Positions 17,237-24,533 of a stretch of 64,000 nt of DNA are shown here, one piece after another. A program made the translations under genes and the position numbers. The stretch is taken from the NCBI RefSeq assembly GCF_025165815.1, contig NZ_JAFFZE010000015.1:372001-436000 (forward strand), given 5' to 3'. This DNA comes from Actinophytocola gossypii (GTDB lineage Bacteria > Actinomycetota > Actinomycetes > Mycobacteriales > Pseudonocardiaceae). The notes beneath the pieces were generated by a model. It saw nothing but the letters and a program-made list of their open reading frames with translations, had not been told where the DNA came from and did not search any database. The first letter of the stretch is position 1; the number at the start of each line of letters is the position of its first letter.

Positions 17237-19062
17237 TCCGGCGACCGCTCCTCGCGCAGCTGGCGGGCGGACTTCTCGCCGATCACCTGCGGCACCATCC
17301 GGCCCGGCTCCTCGACGATCTTCTCGCCGGTGGCGTACTTGTTGCGGTGCTCCTTGTCGTCGTCACCGCCGCGGCCTCCCGCGCCCGCGCCCATGCCGCC
17401 GGCACCCATGCCACTCGCGCCCGGGGTGCCCGGCATGCCCGGGCGACCGGCGCCGAGGTGCCCGCCGCGGGCGGCGTTCTCGGCCGGGACGGCGCCGATG
17501 GCCGTGCCGGGCCGCGCGCCCGTGGGCTCGCCGAAGCCGCCACCGGGGACGGTGCCGCGCGGACCGAAGCCGCCCGCGCCACCGGGACCGCCGCCGGGGA
17601 CGCCGCCGGGACCCCCGCCCGGGATGCCGGGGAAACCGCCCGGTCCCCGGCCGCCGGGGCCGCCACCCGGACTCCCCGGGCCGCCGATGACCGGCATGGT
17701 GGGCGGGGTGACCTTCGGTGGCACGTAGTTGGGGACGTTGCGCTGGGAGTCGCCGCCGGTGCGGGGCAGCCCGCCGGGCAGGTAGGGGTTGCCCGGTTGG
17801 TACTGGCCGGGGTTTCCCGGGATGTTGACGTTCGGCGGCGTGTACGGCGTGCCGCCCGGCTGGTTCCCGATCTGCGGGGGCGTGTAGCCGGAGACGTTCG
17901 TGTCGCCGGTGATGTGCGGCATGTTCGGCACCTGGACGTTCGGCGGAACGTACGACTGCGGCCGGAACGCGGACTGGTCGCCGGGCAGCTCCGGAACGGG
18001 CGGCATGGCCGCCGGCTGGTACCCGCCGCCGGGGATCTGGTTCGGCAGCTGGCCGGGGCCACCCGGCACTCCGCCCGGCGCGTACCCACCGCCCGGGAAC
18101 CCGCCGGGAACGCTCCCCGGCCCGCCGGGAACACTGCCCGGCCCGCCGGGGCCGCCGGGAACGGCGTTGACCCCGCCGGGGGCGTTGAACGCCGCCAGGG
18201 GTGCGTCGCCGGCGGTGACGTGCTCGCCTGCGACGTTGGCCAGCGGTTCGGCGAGGGACCGCGCCGCGTTGGGCGCCACCGGCTCACTCAACCGCATCAT
18301 GGTCAGCGGGGTGGCCTCGTTGGTCGGGTCCGGCGGGCGCACGAACCGCGGGGTGCTCTCGTCGACCGTGCGCGACTCCGTCTCCATCGTCGCCATCACC
18401 TGCGCGGCGTGTGCGTGCGCGGAGTTGGCGCGCTCGCTGGCCACGTGCACGTCGTTCAGGGCCATCATGAACCCGGGAAGCCCGCCCCGGGTGAACCCGT
18501 CGCGCAGCATCGCGTTGTAGTCGAACTCCACCGGCTCGGGCATCGCGGCCTTGGCGCGTTCGGCGGTCAGCCCCTGCTCGGCGATCCGGGTGCCCATGTA
18601 CTGGGAGGTCTGGGCCGCGTCCCCGCCCCAGGTGGCGAGCTTGAGCGTCGCCGTGCGGGCGGCCTGCGCGGCGGTGCCCTGCCAGCCGGACTCGGTCTCG
18701 CGGATCGCCGCGTCCATCTCCCGGGAGTTCTCGGCCATCATGTTGCCGAGGTCGGTCCACTCCCTGGCCAGCGCGTAGGCCGCGGCCGGGTCGTTGTTGG
18801 TGTGTACCGACTCGTAGAGCTGACGGTGCGGCACCGCGGCCCAGTTTCCGGTCTGGGTGAGCGCGCGGTCCTGGCCGATGGAGACGTTCTCGTCGAGCTT
18901 CTCGGCGGCGAGGTCGATCTTGATCTGGTCGATCAGCCGCCCGATCGCGCCACCGAGGCCGGTCCGGTTCGGGTCGACTTCGTCGCCGATCGTGTCCTCG
19001 AACGTGTCGTAGCGGTCGAACTCGTCCTCGTCGAGCGCGCTGTTCCGGCCGTCCTCAGCCAT
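17233..19062 (-). CDS. PPE-like ESX substrate with long Gly/Pro-rich tail
   Basis: The protein has 609 residues from the ATG at 19062. Residues about 60-230 are helical with SGWQGTAAQAARTATLKLAT, the WxG turn of a PPE-type domain. From about residue 270 it becomes a low-complexity Gly/Pro/Asn-rich tail (many PGGxPGG and YxPP units) and ends in a charged region. The tail is likely disordered and surface-exposed. It overlaps the next gene, espG-like, by four bases and the upstream WXG-like gene by eight. Export by a type VII system encoded elsewhere is inferred. Confidence 0.75.
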   Translation of the reverse strand: MAEDGRNSALDEDEFDRYDTFEDTIGDEVDPNRTGLGGAIGRLIDQIKIDLAAEKLDENVSIGQDRALTQTGNWAAVPHRQLYESVHTNNDPAAAYALAREWTDLGNMMAENSREMDAAIRETESGWQGTAAQAARTATLKLATWGGDAAQTSQYMGTRIAEQGLTAERAKAAMPEPVEFDYNAMLRDGFTRGGLPGFMMALNDVHVASERANSAHAHAAQVMATMETESRTVDESTPRFVRPPDPTNEATPLTMMRLSEPVAPNAARSLAEPLANVAGEHVTAGDAPLAAFNAPGGVNAVPGGPGGPGSVPGGPGSVPGGFPGGGYAPGGVPGGPGQLPNQIPGGGYQPAAMPPVPELPGDQSAFRPQSYVPPNVQVPNMPHITGDTNVSGYTPPQIGNQPGGTPYTPPNVNIPGNPGQYQPGNPYLPGGLPRTGGDSQRNVPNYVPPKVTPPTMPVIGGPGSPGGGPGGRGPGGFPGIPGGGPGGVPGGGPGGAGGFGPRGTVPGGGFGEPTGARPGTAIGAVPAENAARGGHLGAGRPGMPGTPGASGMGAGGMGAGAGGRGGDDDKEHRNKYATGEKIVEEPGRMVPQVIGEKSARQLREERSPE

Positions 19063-19534
19063 TCTGGTCCCCTGTCACTCCCTGGTAGAGCCGGCTGTCG
19101 AGGCGGCGCATCAACGTCTCGTTGCCGTCCTCGGTCTCCTGGTAGCGGCGCATCGCCTCCCGCACCGCGTCCAGCGCCTGGAGCAGCATCCGGTGGTACT
19201 GGTCGAGTACGGACGTGAACGAGACGTCCTCGCCCGCGGCGCGGCCCTGGAACTTGCCGGACATGGCCTCGCCCACCCAGTTGCTGCCGAGCGGGACCGG
19301 GCGGGACATGCCGCGCAGCCGCTGCAGCCAGTCGGCGGCGGCATCGGCCTGGCGGCGCAGGGTGGTGACCAGCTTGTCCCCGGCCTCCGGCTCGAGCACG
19401 ACGTCGCCGGACCGGACCGCCGAGTTGAGCGCCGCGACGTCGGCCATCCGCTCCCCTAACGTGGTGGCGGCCTGGTCGAGCCGCCGCATACCTCGTTGCT
19501 GGTGGGTTGGCGCCGCGTTCTCGTCGACGTACAC
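19055..19534 (-). CDS. Helical WXG100-like protein, first gene of the ESX-substrate operon
   Basis: The protein has 159 residues. I chose the GTG at 19534 because GGAAGGGA lies six bases upstream; an earlier in-frame start exists at 19591 but lacks a site. The protein is almost entirely helical, with Trp in DWLQRLRGMSRPVPLGSNWVG, and would pair with the PPE-like product as PE/WXG partners do. Family assignment rests on position, size and helical pattern rather than on a clear motif. Operon order is WXG-like, PPE-like, EspG, YbaB-like, EspC-like, Pro-rich protein. Confidence 0.6.
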   Translation of the reverse strand: MYVDENAAPTHQQRGMRRLDQAATTLGERMADVAALNSAVRSGDVVLEPEAGDKLVTTLRRQADAAADWLQRLRGMSRPVPLGSNWVGEAMSGKFQGRAAGEDVSFTSVLDQYHRMLLQALDAVREAMRRYQETEDGNETLMRRLDSRLYQGVTGDQNG

Positions 19535-19653
19535 GGTTGTCCCTTCCGTGTCGATCCCCAAATGCGTGGGCAAGGTACCAAACGTAACCAACCCAACACC
19601 ACGGAGACGGTGTTTCGATCTCGACGACCCGTGAGCAAACGATTACCAGATGG

Positions 19654-20580
19654 TTACGCCGGTAGTCGCGGAAGGAGTAGCCGGGCGATGTCGGTGGCGC
19701 GGCTGAGCGGGGACCGGTCGCCCGGCCGCCAGTCCTCCGCGTTCCACACGTCCGACAGCACGCATGCCACGAACCCCCACGCCACCACCCGCTCCACCGG
19801 CACCGCCACCGCGTCGGCGAGCTGTTCGACCCGCGCCGGCACGAGCGCGGTCAACGCCGGGTCCCGGACGTCCGGCTCCGGGTTGTAGAGCAGCGGTCCC
19901 AGCTCGTAGCCGGGGTCGCCGACGAGCCCGTGCGGGTCGATCGCCAGCCAGGGCTCCCTGGTGCCGCGCAGGATGTTGTCGTGGTGCAGGTCCCCGTGCA
20001 GCACCACCCGCTCGCCCGACGCGCACAGCTCCCGCATCAGCCCGGCCGCGCGCGCCACGAGGTCCCTCGGCAGCGGCCCCCGGTCACCGTGCTCGGCGAG
20101 ATAGCGGTCGAAGCCGAGGGCGTGGGACGTCAGGTCGGTCAGCCGGTCCGGCGGCTCCGGCACGGGCGCGGCGTGCAGGCGGCGCATCAGCTCCGCCGCC
20201 ACCGCGGTCGCCGCCGCGTCGTCGTGCGGGACGAGGTCGCGCAGCCGGTCGCCGGGGGTCGCCCGCTCCAGCAGCAGCGCCCCGCGGTCCAGGTCGGCAC
20301 GGAGCAGCCGGACCGCGCCGCGCCCACCGAACGCCGCCAGCGCGGGTGCCTCCGTGCGCAGCGAGTCCCCGCTCGGCACACCCAGCTTGAGCACGGCCGG
20401 CGCACCGTCCGCGCGGGTCACCTCGGTGACGTAGTGGAACGACAGGTCGAACGGCTCGCCGACGGTGAGGTCCCAGTCCGCCGCCACCTCGTCGAGCACC
20501 GCCGGCAGACCGGCCAGCCAGCGGGTCCCGGCCCGCCCCCACACCTGGCGGACGTTCCGCGCCAGCGCGCTCTGTTCCAT
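19654..20580 (-). CDS. APH(6)/hydroxyurea-type aminoglycoside phosphotransferase
   Basis: The protein has 308 residues from the ATG at 20580. The family pattern WDLTVGEPFD at the N-terminus, GALLLERATPGDRLRDL in the middle, and the catalytic loop VVLHGDLHHDN (Asp197), then AIDPHGLVGDPGYELGPLLYNP, match the APH(6)-I/hydroxyurea kinase family, which includes StrA/Aph(6) streptomycin kinases. It would phosphorylate an aminoglycoside or a related alcohol with ATP, as resistance or in biosynthesis. It is divergent from a double-HTH MerR regulator 13 bases away, suggesting drug-responsive control. The natural substrate cannot be read from sequence. Confidence 0.85.
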   Translation of the reverse strand: MEQSALARNVRQVWGRAGTRWLAGLPAVLDEVAADWDLTVGEPFDLSFHYVTEVTRADGAPAVLKLGVPSGDSLRTEAPALAAFGGRGAVRLLRADLDRGALLLERATPGDRLRDLVPHDDAAATAVAAELMRRLHAAPVPEPPDRLTDLTSHALGFDRYLAEHGDRGPLPRDLVARAAGLMRELCASGERVVLHGDLHHDNILRGTREPWLAIDPHGLVGDPGYELGPLLYNPEPDVRDPALTALVPARVEQLADAVAVPVERVVAWGFVACVLSDVWNAEDWRPGDRSPLSRATDIARLLLPRLPA

Positions 20581-20593
20581 AAGCTGCGACCAT

Positions 20594-21295
20594 ATGCGTG
20601 ACAAGCCACTCCGCCCCGTCGACCTGGCCAGGGACGCCGGGCTGTCGGTCCAGCAGGTGCGCAACTACGAGGCGGCCGGGATCCTGCCGGCCGCTCCGCG
20701 CAGCCCGGCCGGGTACCGGGGGTACGGCGAGCGCCACCTGGCCGCCCTGCACACCTACCGGGCGCTGGCCGCCGCGCACGGAACCGGAACCGCCCGGGAC
20801 ATCATGCGCGCGGCCAACGCGGGGGACACCCCGCGCGCGCTGCGCCTGGTCGACGCGAGCCACGCCGTCCTGCACGACCAGCGCCTGGCCACCGACGCCG
20901 CGAGCGAGGCACTGGAGTCGATCGCCGGCACGGTTGCCGTGGAGCCGGGCCCGCCCCTGCTCGTCGGCGAGCTCGCCCACCGCCTCGGCATCCGCCCGTC
21001 CGCCCTGCGCGTGTGGGAACAGGCCGGCCTGCTCGCCCCGGACCGCGAACCAGGGACCGGTCACCGCCGCTACGGCCCCACGCAGGTCCGCGACGCCCGG
21101 ATCGTCCACCTGCTCCGCCAGGGCGGGTACCTGTTCGCCCGCATCCGTCCCGTCCTCGACGGCCTCCACCGCACCGGCAGCCCGGACGCCCTCCGCGCCG
21201 TCGTCGCCGAACGGCGCGCCGCCCAGGACACCCGCACCCTCGCCATGCTCGAGGCCGCCCCCCTCCTGCACGCCTACCTCATGGCGGTCAGGTGA
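20594..21295 (+). CDS. MerR-family regulator with two HTH domains (TioE-like)
   Basis: The protein has 233 residues. The first MerR HTH is LRPVDLARDAGLSVQQVRNY (about 6-25) and is followed by EAAGILPAAPRSPAGYRGYG. A second complete MerR HTH occupies about 118-185 (LLVGELAHRLGIRPSALRVW, then TGHRRYGPTQV). This duplicated layout is known for TioE-type regulators found near antibiotic genes. The ATG at 20594 lies 13 bases from the divergent phosphotransferase start, so the two probably share a control region. Its 3' end overlaps the convergent helical-protein gene by eight bases. Confidence 0.85.
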   Translation: MRDKPLRPVDLARDAGLSVQQVRNYEAAGILPAAPRSPAGYRGYGERHLAALHTYRALAAAHGTGTARDIMRAANAGDTPRALRLVDASHAVLHDQRLATDAASEALESIAGTVAVEPGPPLLVGELAHRLGIRPSALRVWEQAGLLAPDREPGTGHRRYGPTQVRDARIVHLLRQGGYLFARIRPVLDGLHRTGSPDALRAVVAERRAAQDTRTLAMLEAAPLLHAYLMAVR

Positions 21296-21764
21296 AGGCC
21301 TCGGTGCCGGCCAGGACGCGGAAGGGCTCCAGTTGGGCCCGCTGGTCCTCGGCGCGGCGGATCAGGGCGTCGAAGTCGATGTCGGGGAGGCGGATGGACA
21401 GGCCGGCGAGGTCGCGGAGGGTGGTCCAGAGCTGCTTCTTGCCGTCGATGCCCATGGTGAGGATCTCCAGCTCCTCGAAGCGGCTCAGCGGCGAGTAGCC
21501 GCTCAGCTGCCCGTTGAACTTGAACCGGCCGAGCCACTCGGCCGCCATCGCCAGTCCCGGCTTGATCGGGTCCCTCCGCACCCCGAGCCGGGACATGATG
21601 TCGCGGAACGTGTCCACGTCCTCCGCGATCGCGGAGGCGACGGCGCGCAGGGCCGTTCCGGCGTCGCCGTCCGGGTTGTTTCGGGCCGACCGGCGGGCCA
21701 GCTCCCGCCACGCCACGCCCATGGCCAGCTGGTCGTTGAGGTAGATGTCCAGAAACTTTGCCAT
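21288..21764 (-). CDS. Conserved helical protein of unknown function
   Basis: The protein has 158 residues. It opens MAKFLDIYLNDQLAMGVAWR and is predicted to be nearly all helical, with a ferritin-like or four-helix look but no clear metal ligands. I do not recognise the family with certainty. It is soluble, with no signal peptide or membrane segment. It converges on the MerR gene with an eight-base overlap and has its own promoter region (21765-21856) facing away from the DUF4383 gene. Confidence 0.55.
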   Translation of the reverse strand: MAKFLDIYLNDQLAMGVAWRELARRSARNNPDGDAGTALRAVASAIAEDVDTFRDIMSRLGVRRDPIKPGLAMAAEWLGRFKFNGQLSGYSPLSRFEELEILTMGIDGKKQLWTTLRDLAGLSIRLPDIDFDALIRRAEDQRAQLEPFRVLAGTEAFT

Positions 21765-21856
21765 GCGGAGCGTTTACCCCTGCCGTGGTCACTCCATGTG
21801 TGTACGTCCGATCCGCGGGTATTTCCCTGTTCTCCCACTACACGAGGAGCGAGATC

Positions 21857-22306
21857 ATGGCCACGACTACACAACGGACCCATCCGGTTCGCACGGCCGC
21901 CACAGTGGTGTCGGCGGTGTTCCTGCTGGTGGGGATCGCCGGCTTCATCCCCGGGGTCACGACCGACTACGACGGCATGACCTTCGCCGGCCACGAGTCC
22001 ACGGCGATGCTGCTCGGGATCTTCCACGTGTCGATCCTGCACAACATCGTGCACCTGCTGTTCGGCATCGTCGGCCTCGCGATGGCCCGCACGGTTCCCG
22101 GCGCGTCCGCGTACCTGATCGGCGGCGGCGTCGTCTACGCGCTGCTGTGGATCTACGGGCTGGTCATCGACCACGACAGCGCCGCGAACTTCGTACCGCT
22201 CAACGGGGCCGACAACTGGCTGCACCTCATCCTGGCGATCGGCATGATCGGTCTCGGCGTCGCACTGCGCCGCGCCGGCACCGCCGGCCGGACGGCCAGG
22301 GCCTAG
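21857..22306 (+). CDS. DUF4383 integral membrane protein
   Basis: The protein has 149 residues from the ATG at 21857, behind GAGGAGCGAG. There are four hydrophobic helices. The conserved HVSILHNIVHLLFGIVGL, with the paired His residues, and FVPLNGADNWLHLILAIGMI mark the DUF4383 family. These proteins are common in actinomycetes and have no known function. The next gene, the LigD polymerase domain, begins ten bases later, so both are probably in one transcript. Confidence 0.85.
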   Translation: MATTTQRTHPVRTAATVVSAVFLLVGIAGFIPGVTTDYDGMTFAGHESTAMLLGIFHVSILHNIVHLLFGIVGLAMARTVPGASAYLIGGGVVYALLWIYGLVIDHDSAANFVPLNGADNWLHLILAIGMIGLGVALRRAGTAGRTARA

Positions 22307-22316
22307 GCAGGCGACC

Positions 22317-23288
22317 ATGAGCAGGTCCACCACCCTCCGGCGCCTCGCGGCCGCGCCGGGCGACGACGAACTCGCCGCGCTCGACGACCTCGGCCGCGAG
22401 GGTCGCTGGGCGGTGGACCACCACGTGGTGCGGGTGACCAACCTGGACAAGGTGCTGTTCCCCGGCGACCCGCCGGTGACCAAGCGGGAGCTGATCGGCT
22501 ACTACGCGCGGATCGCCCCGTTCCTGTTGCCCTACCTCGCCGACCGGCCGGTGAACGCGCACCGCTACCCGGACGGCGTGCACCGGCCCGGCTTCTGGCA
22601 CAAGGAGGTTCCCGACCACGCGCCCGACTGGCTCACCCGGTGGCACAACCCGGACGCCGACCCGGACGAGACCCAGTGCTACGCCGTGCTCGACAGCGTC
22701 CCGGCTCTCGTGTGGATGGCGAACTTCGCCGGCGTCGAGCTGCACCCGTGGACCTCCGCGCTGCCGGACACCCACCAACCGACCTGGGCCCTGGTCGACA
22801 TCGACCCCGGCGCGAAGACCACCTTCGACGAGGTGCTCGTGCTCGCCCGCCTCTTCCGCACCGCGCTCGCCCACCTCGGCGTCGGCGGGATGCCGAAGGT
22901 CACCGGTCAGCGCGGCATCCAGATCTGGATCCCGATCCGCCCCGGCTACACCTTCGACCAGACCCGCCGCTGGGTGGAGATCGTCTCCCGCACCGTCGGC
23001 CGCACCGTGCCGGACCTGGTCAGCTGGGAGTGGTACCGCGACCGCCGCGGCGGCCTCGCCCGGCTCGACTACACGCAGAACGCGATCAACAAGACCCTGG
23101 TGGCCCCGTTCAGCGTCCGCCCGAAGCCGAACGCGCCGGTGTCGGTCCCGATCACCTGGGACGAGCTCGACGACCCGGACCTGCGCCCGGACCGCTGGAC
23201 CATCCGCACCGTGCTCGACCGGGTGTGCGCGGTCGGCGATCCGTTGGCCGAGCTGATCGGCTGCCCGCAGGACCTGCCCGAGCTGTAG
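22317..23288 (+). CDS. Stand-alone LigD-type polymerase/primase domain
   Basis: The protein has 323 residues. Landmarks of the archaeo-eukaryotic primase-like LigD-Pol domain are VRVTNLDKVLFPGDPPVTKR, ALVDIDPGAKTTFDEVLVLA with the metal-binding Asp pair, KVTGQRGIQIWIP, and LDYTQNAINKTLVAPFSVRP. In bacterial non-homologous end joining this domain fills gaps and adds ribonucleotides. Here neither the ligase nor the 3'-phosphoesterase domain is fused, and no ku gene is in the window. Split LigD-Pol proteins are known in actinobacteria. It may also act in base-excision repair. Confidence 0.9.
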   Translation: MSRSTTLRRLAAAPGDDELAALDDLGREGRWAVDHHVVRVTNLDKVLFPGDPPVTKRELIGYYARIAPFLLPYLADRPVNAHRYPDGVHRPGFWHKEVPDHAPDWLTRWHNPDADPDETQCYAVLDSVPALVWMANFAGVELHPWTSALPDTHQPTWALVDIDPGAKTTFDEVLVLARLFRTALAHLGVGGMPKVTGQRGIQIWIPIRPGYTFDQTRRWVEIVSRTVGRTVPDLVSWEWYRDRRGGLARLDYTQNAINKTLVAPFSVRPKPNAPVSVPITWDELDDPDLRPDRWTIRTVLDRVCAVGDPLAELIGCPQDLPEL

Positions 23289-23357
23289 GCGCGCGGCGGC
23301 CCCGAACCTGAGGTAGTTTCGGAGTCGACGGGGGGTTTCCGGCGCAGGGAGGCTCTC

Positions 23358-23546
23358 GTGTTCGCCATCGTCGCCGCGGTCGTCTTCGGCCTCGCCCTCA
23401 TCCTCGACCTGGCCGACGCCAGCATCGGCACCACGATCGACGGCGCGACGCTGCTGGTCGCCGGCCTGCTGTGCGTCGCGCTGCACCTGGCCGGCGTCGG
23501 CACCTCCGTGCGCGGCCGCGCGACGGCTTGGCGCCGCCGCCGCTGA
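23358..23546 (+). CDS. Small membrane protein
   Basis: The protein has 62 residues from a GTG at 23358 behind GGGAGG. Two hydrophobic segments (about 2-18 and 29-48) flank a short polar turn, and the C-terminus is strongly basic (RGRATAWRRRR), expected on the cytoplasmic side. No family is recognised. It sits between the LigD-Pol and SpoOM genes on the same strand. Confidence 0.5.
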   Translation: MFAIVAAVVFGLALILDLADASIGTTIDGATLLVAGLLCVALHLAGVGTSVRGRATAWRRRR

Positions 23547-23571
23547 TCCGACATTCCGGTACGATCCCGGC

Positions 23572-24519
23572 GTGTTCAAACGGATGCTCTCTGCTTTCGG
23601 TGTCGGCGGTCCCTCGGTCGACACGGTCCTCGACAACGCCGACGTCACCCCCGGCCAGATCGTCACGGGGCGGGTGAGCATCCAGGGCGGCAGCAACGAG
23701 GCCGTGATCGACGAGGTCGCCCTGTCGCTGGTCACCCGTGTCGAGGTCGAGCACGGCGACCGCGAGGCCCGGGGCAACGCCGAGTTCCACAAGGTCGTCG
23801 TGCGCCGCGACGTGCGGGTGCCCGCCGGCGAGCAGGTCGACGTTCCGTTCGAGCTGGCGCTGCCGTGGGAGACCCCGATCACCGCCGTCGGCCCCACCCA
23901 GCTGCCCGGCGTGGCGGTGGGCGTGCGCACCGAGCTGGTCATCAAGGGCGCCCCGGACAAGGGCGACCTGGACCCGCTGCTGGTGCGGCCGCTGCCGTCC
24001 CAGGACCGCGTGCTGGAGGCCTTCGGCGAGCTGGGCGCGACGTTCCGCGCCACCGACGTCGAGGTGGGCCGGCTGCACGGCGTGCCACAGGAGTTCGCGT
24101 TCTACCAGGAGCTGGAGTTCTTCCCGCCGCAGCGGCACGCCGGTCGGCTCACCCAGGTCGAGCTGACCTTCGTGGCGAACGCCAGCGACCTGTGGGTGAT
24201 CCTGGAGGCCGACAAGCGCGGCGGCCTGTTCCGCCAGGGCGGCGACACCTTCGGCCGCTTCCACCACACCCACGCCGACGCCGAGCAGGCCGACTGGGCG
24301 CCGCTGATCGACGACTGGCTCACCCAGGCCGCGAACCGCGCCCCCCAGGGCAACCCCGCGTTCGGCGGGCACGGCCACGGACACGGTCGTCGCGGCCCCG
24401 GTATGGGCGCGATGCTCGGCGGCGCCGCGGCCGGCATCGCCGGCGGCATGCTCCTCGGCGACATGATGGACGGCGGCCTCATCGACGGCGAGGACGGCGG
24501 CGACTTCGCCGAGGAGTGA
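23572..24519 (+). CDS. SpoOM-family sporulation control protein
   Basis: The protein has 315 residues from a GTG at 23572. The arrestin-like SpoOM fold is recognisable from the start, FKRMLSAFGVGGPSVDTVLD, then ADVTPGQIVTGRVSIQGG, to FELALPWETPITAVG and LEFFPPQRHAGRLTQVELTF. The C-terminal 70 residues add a His/Gly-rich stretch (GGHGHGHGRRG) and a glycine-zipper-like segment (AMLGGAAAGIAGGMLLGDMM), which may touch membranes. SpoOM proteins affect sporulation in Bacillus and are widespread in actinomycetes without a proven role. It is convergent to the large LuxR regulator, 14 bases apart. Confidence 0.88.
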   Translation: MFKRMLSAFGVGGPSVDTVLDNADVTPGQIVTGRVSIQGGSNEAVIDEVALSLVTRVEVEHGDREARGNAEFHKVVVRRDVRVPAGEQVDVPFELALPWETPITAVGPTQLPGVAVGVRTELVIKGAPDKGDLDPLLVRPLPSQDRVLEAFGELGATFRATDVEVGRLHGVPQEFAFYQELEFFPPQRHAGRLTQVELTFVANASDLWVILEADKRGGLFRQGGDTFGRFHHTHADAEQADWAPLIDDWLTQAANRAPQGNPAFGGHGHGHGRRGPGMGAMLGGAAAGIAGGMLLGDMMDGGLIDGEDGGDFAEE

Positions 24520-24533
24520 CGCCATCGGCCGAC

